64,000 bases of DNA from Bolinopsis microptera. Lineage: Eukaryota > Ctenophora > Tentaculata > Lobata > Bolinopsidae. Position 1 is the stretch's first letter; each line of letters starts with the position of its first letter. Shown here one piece after another: positions 1 to 12,049 of this stretch. Below the pieces are notes generated by a model. It was not told the DNA's origin and did not search any database. It was given only the letters and a program-made list of their open reading frames with translations. The stretch is taken from the NCBI RefSeq assembly GCF_026151205.1, contig NC_087074.1, forward strand, positions 4,342,001-4,406,000, given 5' to 3'. A program made the translations under genes and the position numbers.

Positions 1-346
1 CGAATGATGACCACGATGAACGACGATGACCGACCTTTTAAAAATTAAACATTAAAATAAAATTATGCGATAAATGCATTTATAATTAAAACCATCTCCC
101 AAATTTCTCGTAAGTTAATGGTTCCATATGTAATTCCTGATTTCCTCTAATATTTGTTGCAAAAAGCACCGTTTGTAAGGTTTGCAGATATTTTGTGCTC
201 AAAATATTGAACATTGGGCAACATTTACATCATGTCATAAATTTTAGATATTTTCTATAATCTTGTTTAGGCCCATTTTGCTGATAAAAACCTTTTTTTC
301 TCCCTATTTAAAATACTTATTAAACTTCAACACTTAAGATATTTAC

Positions 347-3300
347 CAGTAACTGGCAGTTGATAATGATAGCGCAGTAGGAGAGGATGTACTTCCCAAC
401 GTAAGTATCAAGGTCGCTCATCAGGAAGAGTGATATGATGGTAGATAATGCCAAGTACAGGATTGACATCACCTGATAAGAGTGGCTGAGATAATGTTAT
501 ACTGGTATGCATGTTAAGGCCTTTAAAATGAGGGCTTAACAAACATTTCGTGAACAATCAAAGACAAAACCCCAATATATCACGAATCCCGAAGTACCGC
601 GGCTTTCCTTTCCCCAAACTCCGCGCTAAATCGCGAAATTACAGTACATTTATTAGTTCATGTTTAAAAAGTCTGAACGTTATGTTAAACCAGAAATGTG
701 TTATTTTTAGAATTGTGTGAACAAAATTTTAAATTTCCTCCATAATCAGAGTCCCTCGAATTTAAAGCCGTTCAAATTTAATGTGTCAAATTTAACGCCG
801 ATAAATTGACGTGAACAACCTAACTATAAAACGAGGCATGGTACGCTTCTTATCGATAAGGAGTAGTTTAAAAACAATAACTTACCTTGTTGCAGATGTT
901 GCAGTGAATAATAAAAGGTCTGGAGATACAGCAGACTGCAGTAGAGAGCACGACTCCCACTGTGTACAGAAAACAGCACCTGTCCAGGGTAAAGGCGGCA
1001 GAACGCTCCGAGATAGTTACCAGGAAGAAACAGTGAACACCTTGGCTGATAGCTGGGGTGTGATGTCTGATGAGACACGTTTTATTAGATCTCAGAGGAG
1101 AAAAGAACGCTGAGATACACGTTTTATTAGATCTCAGAGGAGAAAAGAACGCTGAGATACATGGCGTTTCGTTTGATTTTAGAGGATGAATTCTTAAGAA
1201 AATTGAGCAGGGCTGTTTGATCGTGCAAATCCACATCTCATTAATAAGTTTTAATAAGACAATATTTACATATTGAAGGATTAGACTCACCCACAGTTAC
1301 AATGTAGATGATATTCATTAGAATGATGACCTGAGCGTCTGTATCAATTAGATTTTTACCAAAGCTCTCATTTTCCATGAGCAGATAGGGGTTATCTTTA
1401 ACCAGATCGTTCTTTAACCTACAGGGTGGAATGAGGATTAACATCATTATAATAGACGATAGTGATATACTTTTATAGTGTGTCTCACATTTACTTAGTA
1501 AACTCCCTCTTTGGTGATGGAAACAGATTAATGTCTGCAAATTTAACGACAATCTGTTACCAAGACAACAATCTGTTACCTCTCATCGTTGAAATAGTTC
1601 TTAATGCTTTCTCTGTCACATAGTGAGTAACTTTTCTCGATGTCTTTGACAAATAAAGCCGGCATTGGCGAGTCATTCACACATAAGAACTGTGGATTTA
1701 AAGGAACTTGTTAAGCAATTACAGTGAATAATACAGAAGATAAATGCTCATCCTTTTTGCTACTTTTTAAAGCATTTACGAACTAAATGACGAATGGATT
1801 AAATCTTCCTAAATCTTCCTAAGTCTTCCTAAATCTTTCTAAAGATCTCTTTCTTAATATTAAAAAGCGTGGTACCCAGAGAATGAGAGGAGGAAAAAGT
1901 AGCAAGGATGCAGCCACAAGCAGGAGCCCTCTTCCACCCAGCGAGTTACTAAAATAGTAACATATCAGCATTCCTGATGTTAGATAACGGGTAGTGAAAA
2001 TAAATAATGGGTAGTTTTATGATTCACAAATGTGGCATTAATCCATATATTTTACTGAGAACTTAGGTCCAAAATGGACGATATATTTGGAATATAAATC
2101 ACCTCTATACATCATGATCCATGATTTCAGCTGTAAATGTGTAAATGTGTAAATGTGTAAATGTGTAAATGTGTAAATGTGTAAATGTGTAAATGTGTAA
2201 AACCCTACCTAAAGTAGCGGAAGCCGCTTGAGAGATATCAATTATCATAATATTGGGAGGAGCGGAGAAGTGGTTTTGTGAAATGACAGCAAAGCTAGCC
2301 AGCTGGGAGAAGAAGCAGGATATGGAGAGGAGAGTGAGGAGCAGACTCCACACCACATACACCAGGAGATCTGAAGGAGTAGGGTGGGGTTAGGGAGATT
2401 GGGGTACCTTTGTTTTTATGATGATTTATTTTCTAGTACTTTAAAATAGATCAAGTTAGTCAGTTTAACTTTCAAGTCGATTTGAATATTCGGGTAAAAC
2501 CGTTGAAACCATTGAAACCAAAGCGTTTAAGTTATGCCTAGAACTACGAATCAAAACAAATAAATTTCGCGTGTTTCTAAAATATCGATATACATAAATC
2601 AATCAGTAATAAATTCAAGAACTATAAATCATGTCAAATAATCTTTAAAATTGGAATTTATTTCGGTATCCAAAAGTTTAATTCTGCCATCCAAACTTAA
2701 GCAGGTTGGAAGCTTCCCAGACCTTGCATTCGCTACTCTGCGGAAAAGGATCCCGCCAGTCACTTAACCTAACAGAATTAGGAAAACCATCATTTTCCAT
2801 GATCAGCGCAGTCTCAGTGTTCCAACTGTCAGATATACGATCGTAGCAGAAGCTGGCTACAAGCTGCCTCATGTTATCTTTAAATTGCTTCTGGTGGACG
2901 TCTGATATGGTGGTCTTCTCCATGAACGGTCCATAATAGCCATACCCAAACAGGGCTTCAGTGTCCCACCCGTGAATGGTGCTCCAAGGGGTCCCGCACT
3001 TGATTTCGTTCGGTCTGCTCTTTATGTAGAGCCGGTACGCATCAATGTTCCGGTTCGAGTTCATAGTCTTTACCAGCATATTGTTCAGGCAAGTTGTCCG
3101 GACGTCCGTGGTCAAAGTGTCAAAGAAGATCTGAGGCCACCAGTCAGAAGAAACTCGGCGGTAATCATAAGCCATCATGATTGAGCGAAGAAGATTATAC
3201 TTGTTCAAACGAATGTCCGGGCGTTCTGATTGGAATTTATCTATTTTTTGTCCGAGAAGATCTTTTGCTTCTTGCCATGAAGCAACTTTGTTGGTGTCGT

Positions 3301-6300
3301 AGTCAATAGCGTTAGCTCCTGTCTCCTGTGCTGTGTTTCCTATAATAACCTTTACATTCTGTTTTCTACGCATATAGGCTAATTTAAAGGGTACGGATTG
3401 CACAATGACATTGTCCAAAACATTGTAGTCCATGCTCTCTCCTTTCTCTCCGTCAGCATAAGGGAAATCATAGAAGCCCCACCCTCTATTGAGATCTCTA
3501 TTTCTTATCAGGTCAAGGACTGGTTTACTCTTCAGGCAACGACGTCTTCCCCCTGCAGATCCTTGTGTGCAGCCAACTTTTTTAGCAAAATCTTCTCTTT
3601 TCTCATATGCCGACTGTGGGTTGGCTTTCCAAAGGGGAGGAGCAGACAGAGATATAGCTTTATGGAAGAGGCCATCCGCTTTCTCAGATCCAAGTAAGCC
3701 TAAAACTACTGTTCCGCCTGAACTTTCTCCTAGAATGGTTACTGAGTTGAGGTCCCCACCGAAGTTGACTATGTTTTCTTGAACCCATTGCAGTGCAGTT
3801 ATGGCATCACCAATCCCGAAATTACCAAAATTTCCAGGATTCTCAGGATCATCCCATATGTCTGGCGATGAGAAGAAGCCGAAGACCTCTAACCTATAGT
3901 TTATATTCACGGTTACAACTCGAAGGTCGTCCGTAAATTCTGTGTCAGGAGCATAACCAGGATAATCAGAGTAACCTGTCTTCAAAGAACCCCCGTGTAT
4001 CCAGACCAGAACAGGGAGTGAAGCATTAGGTTCCAGACTGGGTGACCGGACTGTCAGATACAGGCAATCCTCTACTCCGACAACTTGCTCGGGGTAGTCA
4101 TCGTCATAGGCATTAACACACTTTATTGGATTAGTAGTTCTCGTTTCCTTGGTGGCATCATATACACGCCCTGGTACACAGTGCTCCCTGGAGATTGGTT
4201 TGGAGTGGGTCCACCGCAGATCCCCAACTGGAGGCTCAGCGTAGGGCATCTGATGGAACTCATAGATCTTCCTACCCCCAATCTTAACTACACTCCCGTT
4301 CACTCTCTCACAACTTGTTCCAACAGTCACTACGTCTGAACACAAAGAGGGTGCAACAAGCAGAACTAAAATCGTGATATGGTCCACCAAGTTCATCATT
4401 AGGAGTTCTGATTTGTGAGCTGTCAATCTGTTAGGAGTCGAGCTTATAATATCTCATAAGTGTTCACAGGTGTCATAAATCTGCTGAGATTCTGTAATTA
4501 ACAACTCGTCCGGTGGACACGTGACCACAGTACTAACGTTACCTAATTAACCTAAATATTATTATTATTATTAGTTGTTATAAATTATTCAGTAACGCTG
4601 TTTACATTTGCTAAAGTTTTTTTTAAGCTGAGCAAGTAAAGGTTAAGCGAGAGAAGGTGAGATAATTATATTATCAGATACAACTGATGGTAATCAACAA
4701 ATGATAAATTATCGTAGATTTCAACCTTGAAAGGGCTCCATGAATAGAGCGAAATCAGCCTCACGATTACATCTGGCCATCTGCCGACTACCAGTGGAAA
4801 TTACAGAACAATTTTAATTTAGAGTAGTCTTTAATAAGGTCAATAGAGTAATCAGGGAGGGGCAATGAACGTCAGTCGGTAACTTCAACTGTAAACTTTT
4901 CTGCCCTTTCATTTCTGATCCAAGACCACCTTCACAGAAATTAGTGTCAATTGCGAAATGGAACTTTAAGAGATGAGAAATCACGGACCGTGACTGGAAT
5001 TCGGACAAAGGAATCATATTAAAGTAGGTCTGAGGTTGAGATCAGAGATGGTATTACCACTAGTAACGTCATACTCAGAAGAAATCAAAGTTATCCAGCT
5101 GTGGCAATCCCAATTTCAGTTGTAATTTATTGCATTAAATCAAGTTAAATGAATTTAATAGTAAATTTAAAAGTCAAACTCAGATCGGACGAAGAATACC
5201 GGGAATACCGGGAATCGACGTTACATGTTTCTCAGTTTTACTGTTTCAAAATTTTACGTCGAACAATTAAACTTTAACACTTTTGAGGTGTTAAAGTTAA
5301 ATTGTTTACACGTCATTTTTTCATAGCAAGAAAACAGCCCATGAAAATAACAGTAACACTTCACCAATATGAATGTCCTAAGTCATATTAACAACTTTAT
5401 CCAAGCGACACTGATTACTGGGGTAAGCTCACTTTCACGGTACCAACAAACAAATCAAGCAACAACGCTGAAAAGTACCGCTCCGAGGTGATGTGCTGTA
5501 CTCAAAGATATTTGATTAATGAAAAGGGTGACCCATAAATGTTAGGACGGAAACTTAAACCGTGGTAAATATAAGAAACACGGGAGAGTCCTTCGCTTGT
5601 TGCTGTTATCCAATGATGGCTTTGTACGCTCTATGAAAACTAATGACACACAAAAAGCTCAATTAATATGGAGCTGGCGACAGATTGTATAGATTATGTA
5701 TTATACCTAAGATAAAGGAAGCTAGCATTGCCGTACTATGAAACAAAACGAGCTGCCCAGATGTCGTCTGAGAGGAGAAATAAACGGGCAATTTTTAGAT
5801 TTGTGACTATAAATAATCATAGTTCACATGAGTTTCAAGCCGACATAATAATATGATGATACTAAGTTTTCATGTGAACTGTGCCGTGAATTATACGCGA
5901 GATATTGCAAGTTCTTTGATTAAATGAAGGCAGATTGCCGATTGTTCTAGAAATCATGTCAAACAGAAGACCGTGCCTCAGCCAATAACCTAACTATGTC
6001 TGAGCTTCGGAAGTCTGAAAACAGCTTAAACAGGAACTGTGGTCTAAAACAAATCAACCTATAAAATAGCCTATACATATCTGGTTGCTTTTTTTGAGTA
6101 GGTCAGGTAATGGCCCCTCTCTTATAAATATAAAGTACGATAATTGCACATGGCTGTCTTGCGCAACACAACTTTTAAAACGGTTCGGCATTCAAGATGT
6201 CTATTTGGCATAAACATATTGATATTTACACAATATCGACTATCAATCCATCACAAATTTGCACAGTTGTGACCCAGTGAACAGAGTTACAGTGCACATA

Positions 6301-9300
6301 ATATGCGATCTCATACGCACGTGAACGCCTGCAGTAGCAGCAAAGTGGTTGCACCCGGTGACAAGCCACAAGCAAATTGTGATTATACTGCTTTATATAT
6401 TGCTTTTTAAATGTCTTACGCGACGGTTCTGCTGGCATATTTAGTCAAATACTGCAATGGGTAGTTACTTAGTTAGCTTCAAGTATCAATTTTCATTACA
6501 TTATATTCACGCTAAACTTTCTAACTTCTTAACTTACGATATAGTGACGGTCGAGGTAACCTTCCTCTGTAAAATATAATAAAGGTGTGTGATGACACTT
6601 TCTAGTAATTGTTATAGAAAATAATTCAAAAAACTAATATGAAATCCACTACTGAAGAAGGGAAACTTCTGGATATATTTGAAGTCACACGTGTCGGAGA
6701 TGACCAACACCAACCACTTGATGTGTCATGGGAATTTGAATGATAGAAGTCTATAAAGGAGACAGCAGGTACAAGTCTATTATAATCCGCGACACTTTGG
6801 AACCATTGACCGTAAAATTGCGGAGTTTAACGAACATTGGATGCGGGTTGGGCTATAATTAGATCTTAGAATTGCAGGAATAGTGGGAGTGGCAGGTAAA
6901 AAGGTGCAATTCTGTGCGGTAATGGCGGGAATAAGAAAACATTTCATTATTCCTACCACTTAACACCTGTTGGGTTCATCATAGAAAACGTTATCGCTTA
7001 TTATAATCTAACTATAGCCATAATTACACCTTCATATTATTACGATAATCACAAATAGTTGCATAGAAAACATCCAATTCATCACATACAGTCTGAACGT
7101 TATGGTTTCTATTAAATGGTATAAAGTCTAAGCCCATGTGCAGACACTATGATATGATCAGCTCTCACGTGATTGTTGCTCTAACGTAGCTGTATCTCAG
7201 TGAAAGAACCTAATAATGATATAGTCGGCTGCTTTCACAGGTCCCGCCCTCGATAATAGCGCAGAGTTTGTGGTATTTATATCCGAAATAGCACAACGAG
7301 TTTAAGGTTTATGTTGGGTCTACTGTTCGATTAAAAATATTACAAAATATACAAATACGACAACCAGCCATGAACAGAACAGACCGCGCACCCAAATGTA
7401 GTTCCCTCTGGGACCCCATTCTTCCTAAAATTGCCAAATCCTTAAAGTCCAGACCATCTGGCATTTCCTTCTCAACCTCAACAGAAGACTAAATTTTTAT
7501 TGACATTGTACTGTAATTTTCACTTTCCCACCCACACCTCCCCCACCCTCCATCCCTGACACCACTCAATCACATATAAGCATTGTCCACCCGTACCCCA
7601 TCACATTCAGCTGACGACGATTAACACATGTTTATTGAAAGCTTCTACAAGTTAAATCATCGTATCTCTTATAATTATATGTTTATAACCCAACTCCACT
7701 CAGTATTACAAAATACTTCGCATGAAGACATTATGCATTTTTTATAGTAATTTTGACGAGGAAAAAATGAGATAAAATGTCAAAGGAAAAAAAAAAATGT
7801 TATAGTAATTTTGACGAGGAAAAAATGAGATAAAATGTCAAAGGAAAAGAATGAACACCGTCATCAATTATCATTCTTTACAGGATTTCCGTCTGATTGA
7901 TTACTGATAAGGTAGGATCATGGATGTTTGCCTAAATAGCAATCCAAAACATAACAATTATTAGCCACAAAGAAATATTGCTTCTTCCGACAGTCGATAT
8001 CTAGAAAGTAGAAAGCTATTATCACAAAGACGAGATATCGGTCGAACAAAGTCGATACATACGACTTTTAATCAAATTATATCTGATGAAATGACGATCA
8101 ATATTATTGCGATCCACCCAAATGGTCTCGTGCCAATACAGAGTCTCTACAACCCTGTCCCTCCGACGCGACATGTAGGGTAATATGCTCATATTATCAT
8201 GCAGTTATACTCATACTACTTAAATGTAATCATACTGTTAAAAAGTATTCATTATTTATGCACCAAGTGCCAACAAGAAGCAGGCCTTACCCCAAGACAA
8301 CTGCCAAATGTAAGCACATTTCACTTGTGCTCAAGATGAGACCACAGCTCGTTTAATAACCACAAAACTATAGAGGTGGAGTGAACATAATATCAGTTGG
8401 TTCCTTACAGCAATATCACAGCATACCCTCCCACGAAGAATGTATCAATACTAATAATCCCAGTTAGTTACGGGACTGGTTTTTTTTCGGTATAGTAGAG
8501 AGAGTTCATAATTCCAGTACGATAATATAATGCGTGTTTTCGAATATAATAGGCGGGTTTATACTTTTGCATTTCAACTGCGATAGTGAAGTCCCGGCCG
8601 TAGGCACGGGTTATACAGTACACAGTACACTAGTAGATTAATAAGGTGAGTGGCACTGGCATTGGACTGACAGTCATATTATGATAGTCTTACTTCCTAA
8701 ACCATTTAAATAGAAGTAAGATTACCAAAATCTTACTTTAAAAATGATCTGATTGGCAGATACTAGATAGTATATAAGTGTCTGCGCAGTAAACTTACTT
8801 CCTAAATCATCTAAATAGAAGTAAGATTACCAAACTCTTACTATAAAAATGATCTGATTGGCAGATAGTATAAAAGTGACAGTAAACTTACTTCCGTTGA
8901 AGGGAATGAGAGATAAGACAACTGATAAGACAGCAAGAGCTGAAGTGCTCAAACACAGCAGTCTCCCTGTGTTGTGTCTCTCTGCTCGGTGTTTACAGTA
9001 CGCACCCAGGAAGGACAGTAACACCTGTTATAGGAGGGTAGAGTGAGGATGGTAGGTGTTAGTAACACCTGTAATAGGAAGGTAGAGTGAGGATGGTAGG
9101 TGTTAGTAACACCTGTAATAGGAGGGTAGAGTGAGGATGGTAGGTGTTAGTAACACCTGTAATAGGAGGGTAGAGTGAGGATGGTAGGTGTTAGTAACAC
9201 CTGTAGGAGGGTAGAGTGAGGATGGTAGGTGTTAGTAACACCTGTAATAGGAGGGTAGAGTGAGGATGGTAGGTGTTAGTAACACCTGTAGGAGGGTAGA

Positions 9301-9790
9301 GTGAGGATGGTAGGTGTTAAATCTTTACTACCATACATTTAGGAGTTTTGTCAAACATTACACAATATACATGGGATTTGTGATTTACATCAAATGATTT
9401 AGTTACATCAAACTAAATTAATACGGTTACTCTCTTTGTAACTCAGAACATTATAGCACAACTTGAGTGGTGAATTTTATTTTTTCAAAAGCAGTAAAAG
9501 AAGTATATAATACTCACGGGAGCATTGCAGAAGAGAGTTGCAACTTGTAAAATAGACAGACCGTTAGAAGTACCTTGACAGGCTATCACTATCTGAATAT
9601 TAAGTTATTCATAAAATATTATGAAATTGTCATTTATCAAACATTCAAACAAATGACTGTGCGATTTAAAACTAACAGTAAGTTCCACACACCTGGCAGA
9701 ACATGATGGGAATATAGACCAGGACAAGGTTAGCGTACACTAGCGGCAGCAGCCATCCCTCTCTCCTCAGTCGCATATCACCTCCCACTC
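347..9790 (-). CDS. Multi-pass membrane protein of unknown family, eight exons, C-terminus beyond left edge
   Basis: Exons read on the minus strand are 9790-9693, 9592-9518, 9024-8892, 2370-2209, 1948-1876, 1418-1291, 1040-886 and 472-347. All have AG/GT borders and every junction phase matches (0, 0, 1, 1, 2, 1, 0), which is strong evidence that they form one gene. The joined product is about 315 residues, with roughly nine hydrophobic spans, e.g. LVYANLVLVYIPIMFC, LLVYVVWSLLLTLLSISCFF and VMSILYLALSTIISLFLM. The loop between spans 2 and 3 (GAYCKHRAERHNTGR) vaguely resembles major-facilitator motif A, but I do not recognise the family. The first ATG is at 9776; the frame is also open to an acceptor at 9790, so an upstream exon is possible. 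The last exon ends at a GTAAAT donor, so the protein continues off the window. Its largest intron (2371-8891) contains an intronless esterase on the same strand. Gene structure is fairly sure; function is unknown. Confidence 0.65.
1074..1160. repeat. 42-bp tandem duplication next to a splice acceptor
   Basis: Two near-perfect copies of a 42-bp unit containing TTTATTAGATCTCAGAGG. They lie in the intron about 30 bp upstream (minus strand) of the exon whose acceptor is at 1040. Confidence 0.85.
2133..2202. repeat. (AAATGTGT)n octamer microsatellite
   Basis: About nine copies of an 8-bp unit. The array lies just inside the intron, a few bases past the minus-strand splice donor at 2208 of the membrane-protein gene. 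Confidence 0.9.
2678..4426 (-). CDS. Secreted type-B carboxylesterase / cholinesterase-like hydrolase
   Basis: An uninterrupted 582-residue ORF with the complete carboxylesterase-B layout, so probably a secreted alpha/beta-hydrolase acting on carboxylic esters. A hydrophobic signal peptide (about residues 14-29, ITILVLLVAPSLCS) follows either Met1 or Met10/11. The family signature EDCLYL is at about 119-124, the oxyanion-hole HGG at 144-146, and the nucleophile elbow GESSG at 233-237 (Ser235). The likely acid is Glu368 in NTAQETG, and the catalytic His is His485 in IHGWDTEALF. Spacing of the triad matches acetylcholinesterase. Length is normal for the family and all catalytic residues are present, so it looks functional. 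It has no introns and lies within a 6.5-kb intron of the membrane-protein gene on the same strand. The exact substrate cannot be told from sequence; neuroligin-type non-catalytic relatives are excluded by the intact triad. Confidence 0.93.
   Translation of the reverse strand: MTAHKSELLMMNLVDHITILVLLVAPSLCSDVVTVGTSCERVNGSVVKIGGRKIYEFHQMPYAEPPVGDLRWTHSKPISREHCVPGRVYDATKETRTTNPIKCVNAYDDDYPEQVVGVEDCLYLTVRSPSLEPNASLPVLVWIHGGSLKTGYSDYPGYAPDTEFTDDLRVVTVNINYRLEVFGFFSSPDIWDDPENPGNFGNFGIGDAITALQWVQENIVNFGGDLNSVTILGESSGGTVVLGLLGSEKADGLFHKAISLSAPPLWKANPQSAYEKREDFAKKVGCTQGSAGGRRRCLKSKPVLDLIRNRDLNRGWGFYDFPYADGEKGESMDYNVLDNVIVQSVPFKLAYMRRKQNVKVIIGNTAQETGANAIDYDTNKVASWQEAKDLLGQKIDKFQSERPDIRLNKYNLLRSIMMAYDYRRVSSDWWPQIFFDTLTTDVRTTCLNNMLVKTMNSNRNIDAYRLYIKSRPNEIKCGTPWSTIHGWDTEALFGYGYYGPFMEKTTISDVHQKQFKDNMRQLVASFCYDRISDSWNTETALIMENDGFPNSVRLSDWRDPFPQSSECKVWEASNLLKFGWQN
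4427..8686. other. Long non-coding stretch (intron / esterase 5' flank), no gene seen
   Basis: AT-rich sequence between the esterase and the next exon of the surrounding gene. I see only short chance ORFs with no splice-site support, plus the small duplication at 7742-7848. The esterase promoter should lie near 4427-4700, but no clear motif decides it. Confidence 0.5.
7742..7848. repeat. Direct duplication of about 48 bp
   Basis: Two near-identical copies (about 7742-7790 and 7800-7848) containing TAATTTTGACGAGG, separated by an A-rich spacer. Confidence 0.85.
8688..8870. repeat. Direct duplication of about 77 bp
   Basis: Copies at about 8688-8763 and 8793-8869 share AGAAGTAAGATTACCAAA and TGATCTGATTGGCAGATA. 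The second copy abuts the exon ending at 8892. Confidence 0.85.
9013..9318. repeat. 43-bp minisatellite containing the splice acceptor of exon 9024-8892
   Basis: About seven copies of a 43-bp unit (two units shortened by 5-6 bp) containing AGTAACACCTGTAATAGG and GTAGAGTGAGGATGG. On the minus strand each unit reads CTCCTATTACAGGTGTTACT. That is the polypyrimidine/AG acceptor plus the first exon bases of the exon starting at 9024. The repeat unit therefore spans a real intron/exon junction. Confidence 0.9.
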
Positions 9791-9810
9791 CTAACAGAGC
9801 GATATGGGCG

Positions 9811-9877
9811 AGTCAGAGAGGGGGTCAGAGAGGGGGTCAGAGAGGGGGTCAGAGAGGGGGTCAGATGGAGGCTGATG
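9811..9877. repeat. 12-bp G-rich tandem repeat
   Basis: Five copies of GTCAGAGAGGGG just upstream (minus strand) of the acceptor at 9790. On the minus strand it is a C/T-rich tract. Confidence 0.9.
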
Positions 9878-10716
9878 TGAAAATGTCGTGCTTTCAGATT
9901 GGATATGAAGCAGTGGAGAACTGAGGAGTCCAACACTGGGAAGATGAGCTATAAACAGGAGATTGTTGCGATAAAGCAGCAGCCCTTAATTTCTTTAAGC
10001 TGGGTAGACTATGAATCTGGAGTTGACTTTAACTTGATCGTATATCTTTAACAGGGAGATACAGCGTCCAATCTCCTCTTACATCTTCTAGTCGTCCTAG
10101 AAAATGAAAACAGGATTATTAGACGGTTTATATATCACAAATCATAATACATAAATATACGATTCCAAGAAATAAAACCCGTTACAAGTTTCTGAGCGTA
10201 AAAAAACTATGATCGCTATGAGCGTAAAAACTATGATCGCTTGATAGTTGGAGAGTTAGCAAGGTGGGCTCTTATAAAAGCTGTGCGACGTGCGTGGTAT
10301 AAAATAGTATGACATCCTGCCCCAATAATACAAGCAAGACAAGCAGCAAAAGATAAGCTAGCGGGTAGCGAGATTAGATTATAAAGCTAAAAATAGGCAG
10401 ATTCTAAGAACTATTATCAAAAAGTACTTTTGGACAAGTGAGCTGTTAAACAGCTAATATAAATGGAACGGGAAAAGTACTAATAGTAAACAGTCTTTAA
10501 ACTGCATTGTAATAGTATTTACGAGTAGTTCAAGCTGGGAGCTATACCCGTAAAGAAATAAACATATAAATAGATAAAATCAAATCGCCCGCAATTTTAG
10601 GCACGACGCAGACGCTGCCGGATCAAGTTATATTGGTCTACGATGTTTTAGTTTACCTATCAAAGTTTTTGTTTTCGGTATTTTATAATGAATGAACCAA
10701 GATATGTAATATGTAT

Positions 10717-11606
10717 ACCCCTTATGAAATATCCAGCTACCCCTTATGTAATATCCAGCTACCCTTTATGTAATATCCAGCTACCCCTTATGTAATATCA
10801 AGCTACCCCTTATGTAATATCCAGCTACCCCTTATGTAATATCCAGCTACCCCTTATGTAATATCCAGCTACCCCTTATGTAATATCCAGCTACCCCTTA
10901 TGTAATATCCAGCTACCCCTTATGTAATATCCAGCTACCCCTTATGTAATATCCAGCTACCCCTTATGTAATATCCAGCTACCCCTTATGTAATATCCAG
11001 CTACCCCTTATGTAATATCCAGCTACCCCTTATGTAATATCCAGCTACCCCTTATGTAATATCCAGCTACCCCTTATGTAATATCCAGCTACCCCTTATG
11101 TAATATCCAGCTACCCCTTATGTAATATCCAGCTACCCCTTATGTAATATCCAGCTACCCCTTATGTAATATCCAGCTACCCCTTATGTAATATCCAGCT
11201 ACCCCTTATGTAATATCCAGCTACCCCTTATGTAATATCCAGCTACCCCTTATGTAATATCCAGCTACCCCTTATGTAATATCCAGCTACCCCTTATGTA
11301 ATATCCAGCTACCCCTTATGTAATATCCAGCTACCCCTTATGTAATATCCAGCTACCCCTTATGTAATATCCAGCTACCCCTTATGTAATATCCAGCTAC
11401 CCCTTATGTAATATCCAGCTACCCCTTATGTAATATCCAGCTACCCCTTATGTAATATCCAGCTACCCCTTATGTAATATCCAGCTACCCCTTATGTAAT
11501 ATCCAGCTACCCCTTATAATTATGTAATATCCAGCTACCCCTTATGTAATATCCAGCTACCCCTTATGTAATATCCAGCTACCCCTTATGTAATATCCAG
11601 CTAACC
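10717..11606. repeat. 22-bp satellite array, about 40 copies
   Basis: Head-to-tail copies of ACCCCTTATGTAATATCCAG plus CT, nearly invariant over 890 bp, with one 5-bp insertion near 11517. The high identity means recent amplification or homogenisation. It does not encode a plausible protein and has no spacers, so it is not a CRISPR array. Confidence 0.98.
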
Positions 11607-11698
11607 CTTATAGATTTGTATACCACTTAAAGAGGGGTAGACTAAGTCTGCATTACTCATAAAATGACAAGGTATTGAAGCGCAGTGCGCCAGTGCGG

Positions 11699-11892
11699 GT
11701 CAATAAGCTGGACACTGTGACGTGTGACGTCATGTCAATAAGCTGGACACTTTGACGTATGACGTCATATCAATAAGCTGGACACAGTGCCGTGTGACGT
11801 CATATCAATAAGCTGGACACTGTGACGTGTGACGTCATATCAATAAGCTGGACACTGTGACGTGTGACGTCATATCAATGAGTTAGACACTG
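11699..11892. repeat. 35-bp tandem repeat carrying five perfect CRE palindromes
   Basis: The unit contains CAATAAGCTGGACACTGTGA followed by CGTGTGACGTCATAT. The octamer TGACGTCA, the consensus site of CREB/ATF bZIP factors, occurs at 11725, 11760, 11795, 11830 and 11865, exactly 35 bp apart. The half site TGACGT recurs at other positions in the unit. Whether it acts as an enhancer is inference. Confidence 0.9.
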
Positions 11893-11962
11893 TGACGTTC
11901 TCAAGATGTACACACTTACACCCTTTAAAAGTGACCTGTTATTATATTTTTATTTTTTAAAG

Positions 11963-12034
11963 GTCATCAAAGGCTATTGTGAGGCCTCGATACGACGAAG
12001 TGGTACGGAACAAAGGAAAGAAAGACCAACTGAA
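11963..12034 (+). CDS. Possible upstream exon of the FANK1 locus
   Basis: After a T-rich tract ending AAAG, one frame reads a charged helix-like peptide (RYDEVVRNKGKKDQL). Ending at the weak donor GTCTGG would leave two bases, which is the phase needed by the exon at 15603. Without that splice the frame stops at 12048. Only phase and composition support it, and the donor is poor. Confidence 0.25.
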
Positions 12035-12049
12035 GTCTGGGCTCACATA

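Noticed and set aside
10717-11606. CRISPR-like regularity of the 22-bp array
   Set aside because: No unique spacers, and the surroundings are clearly eukaryotic; it is a satellite.
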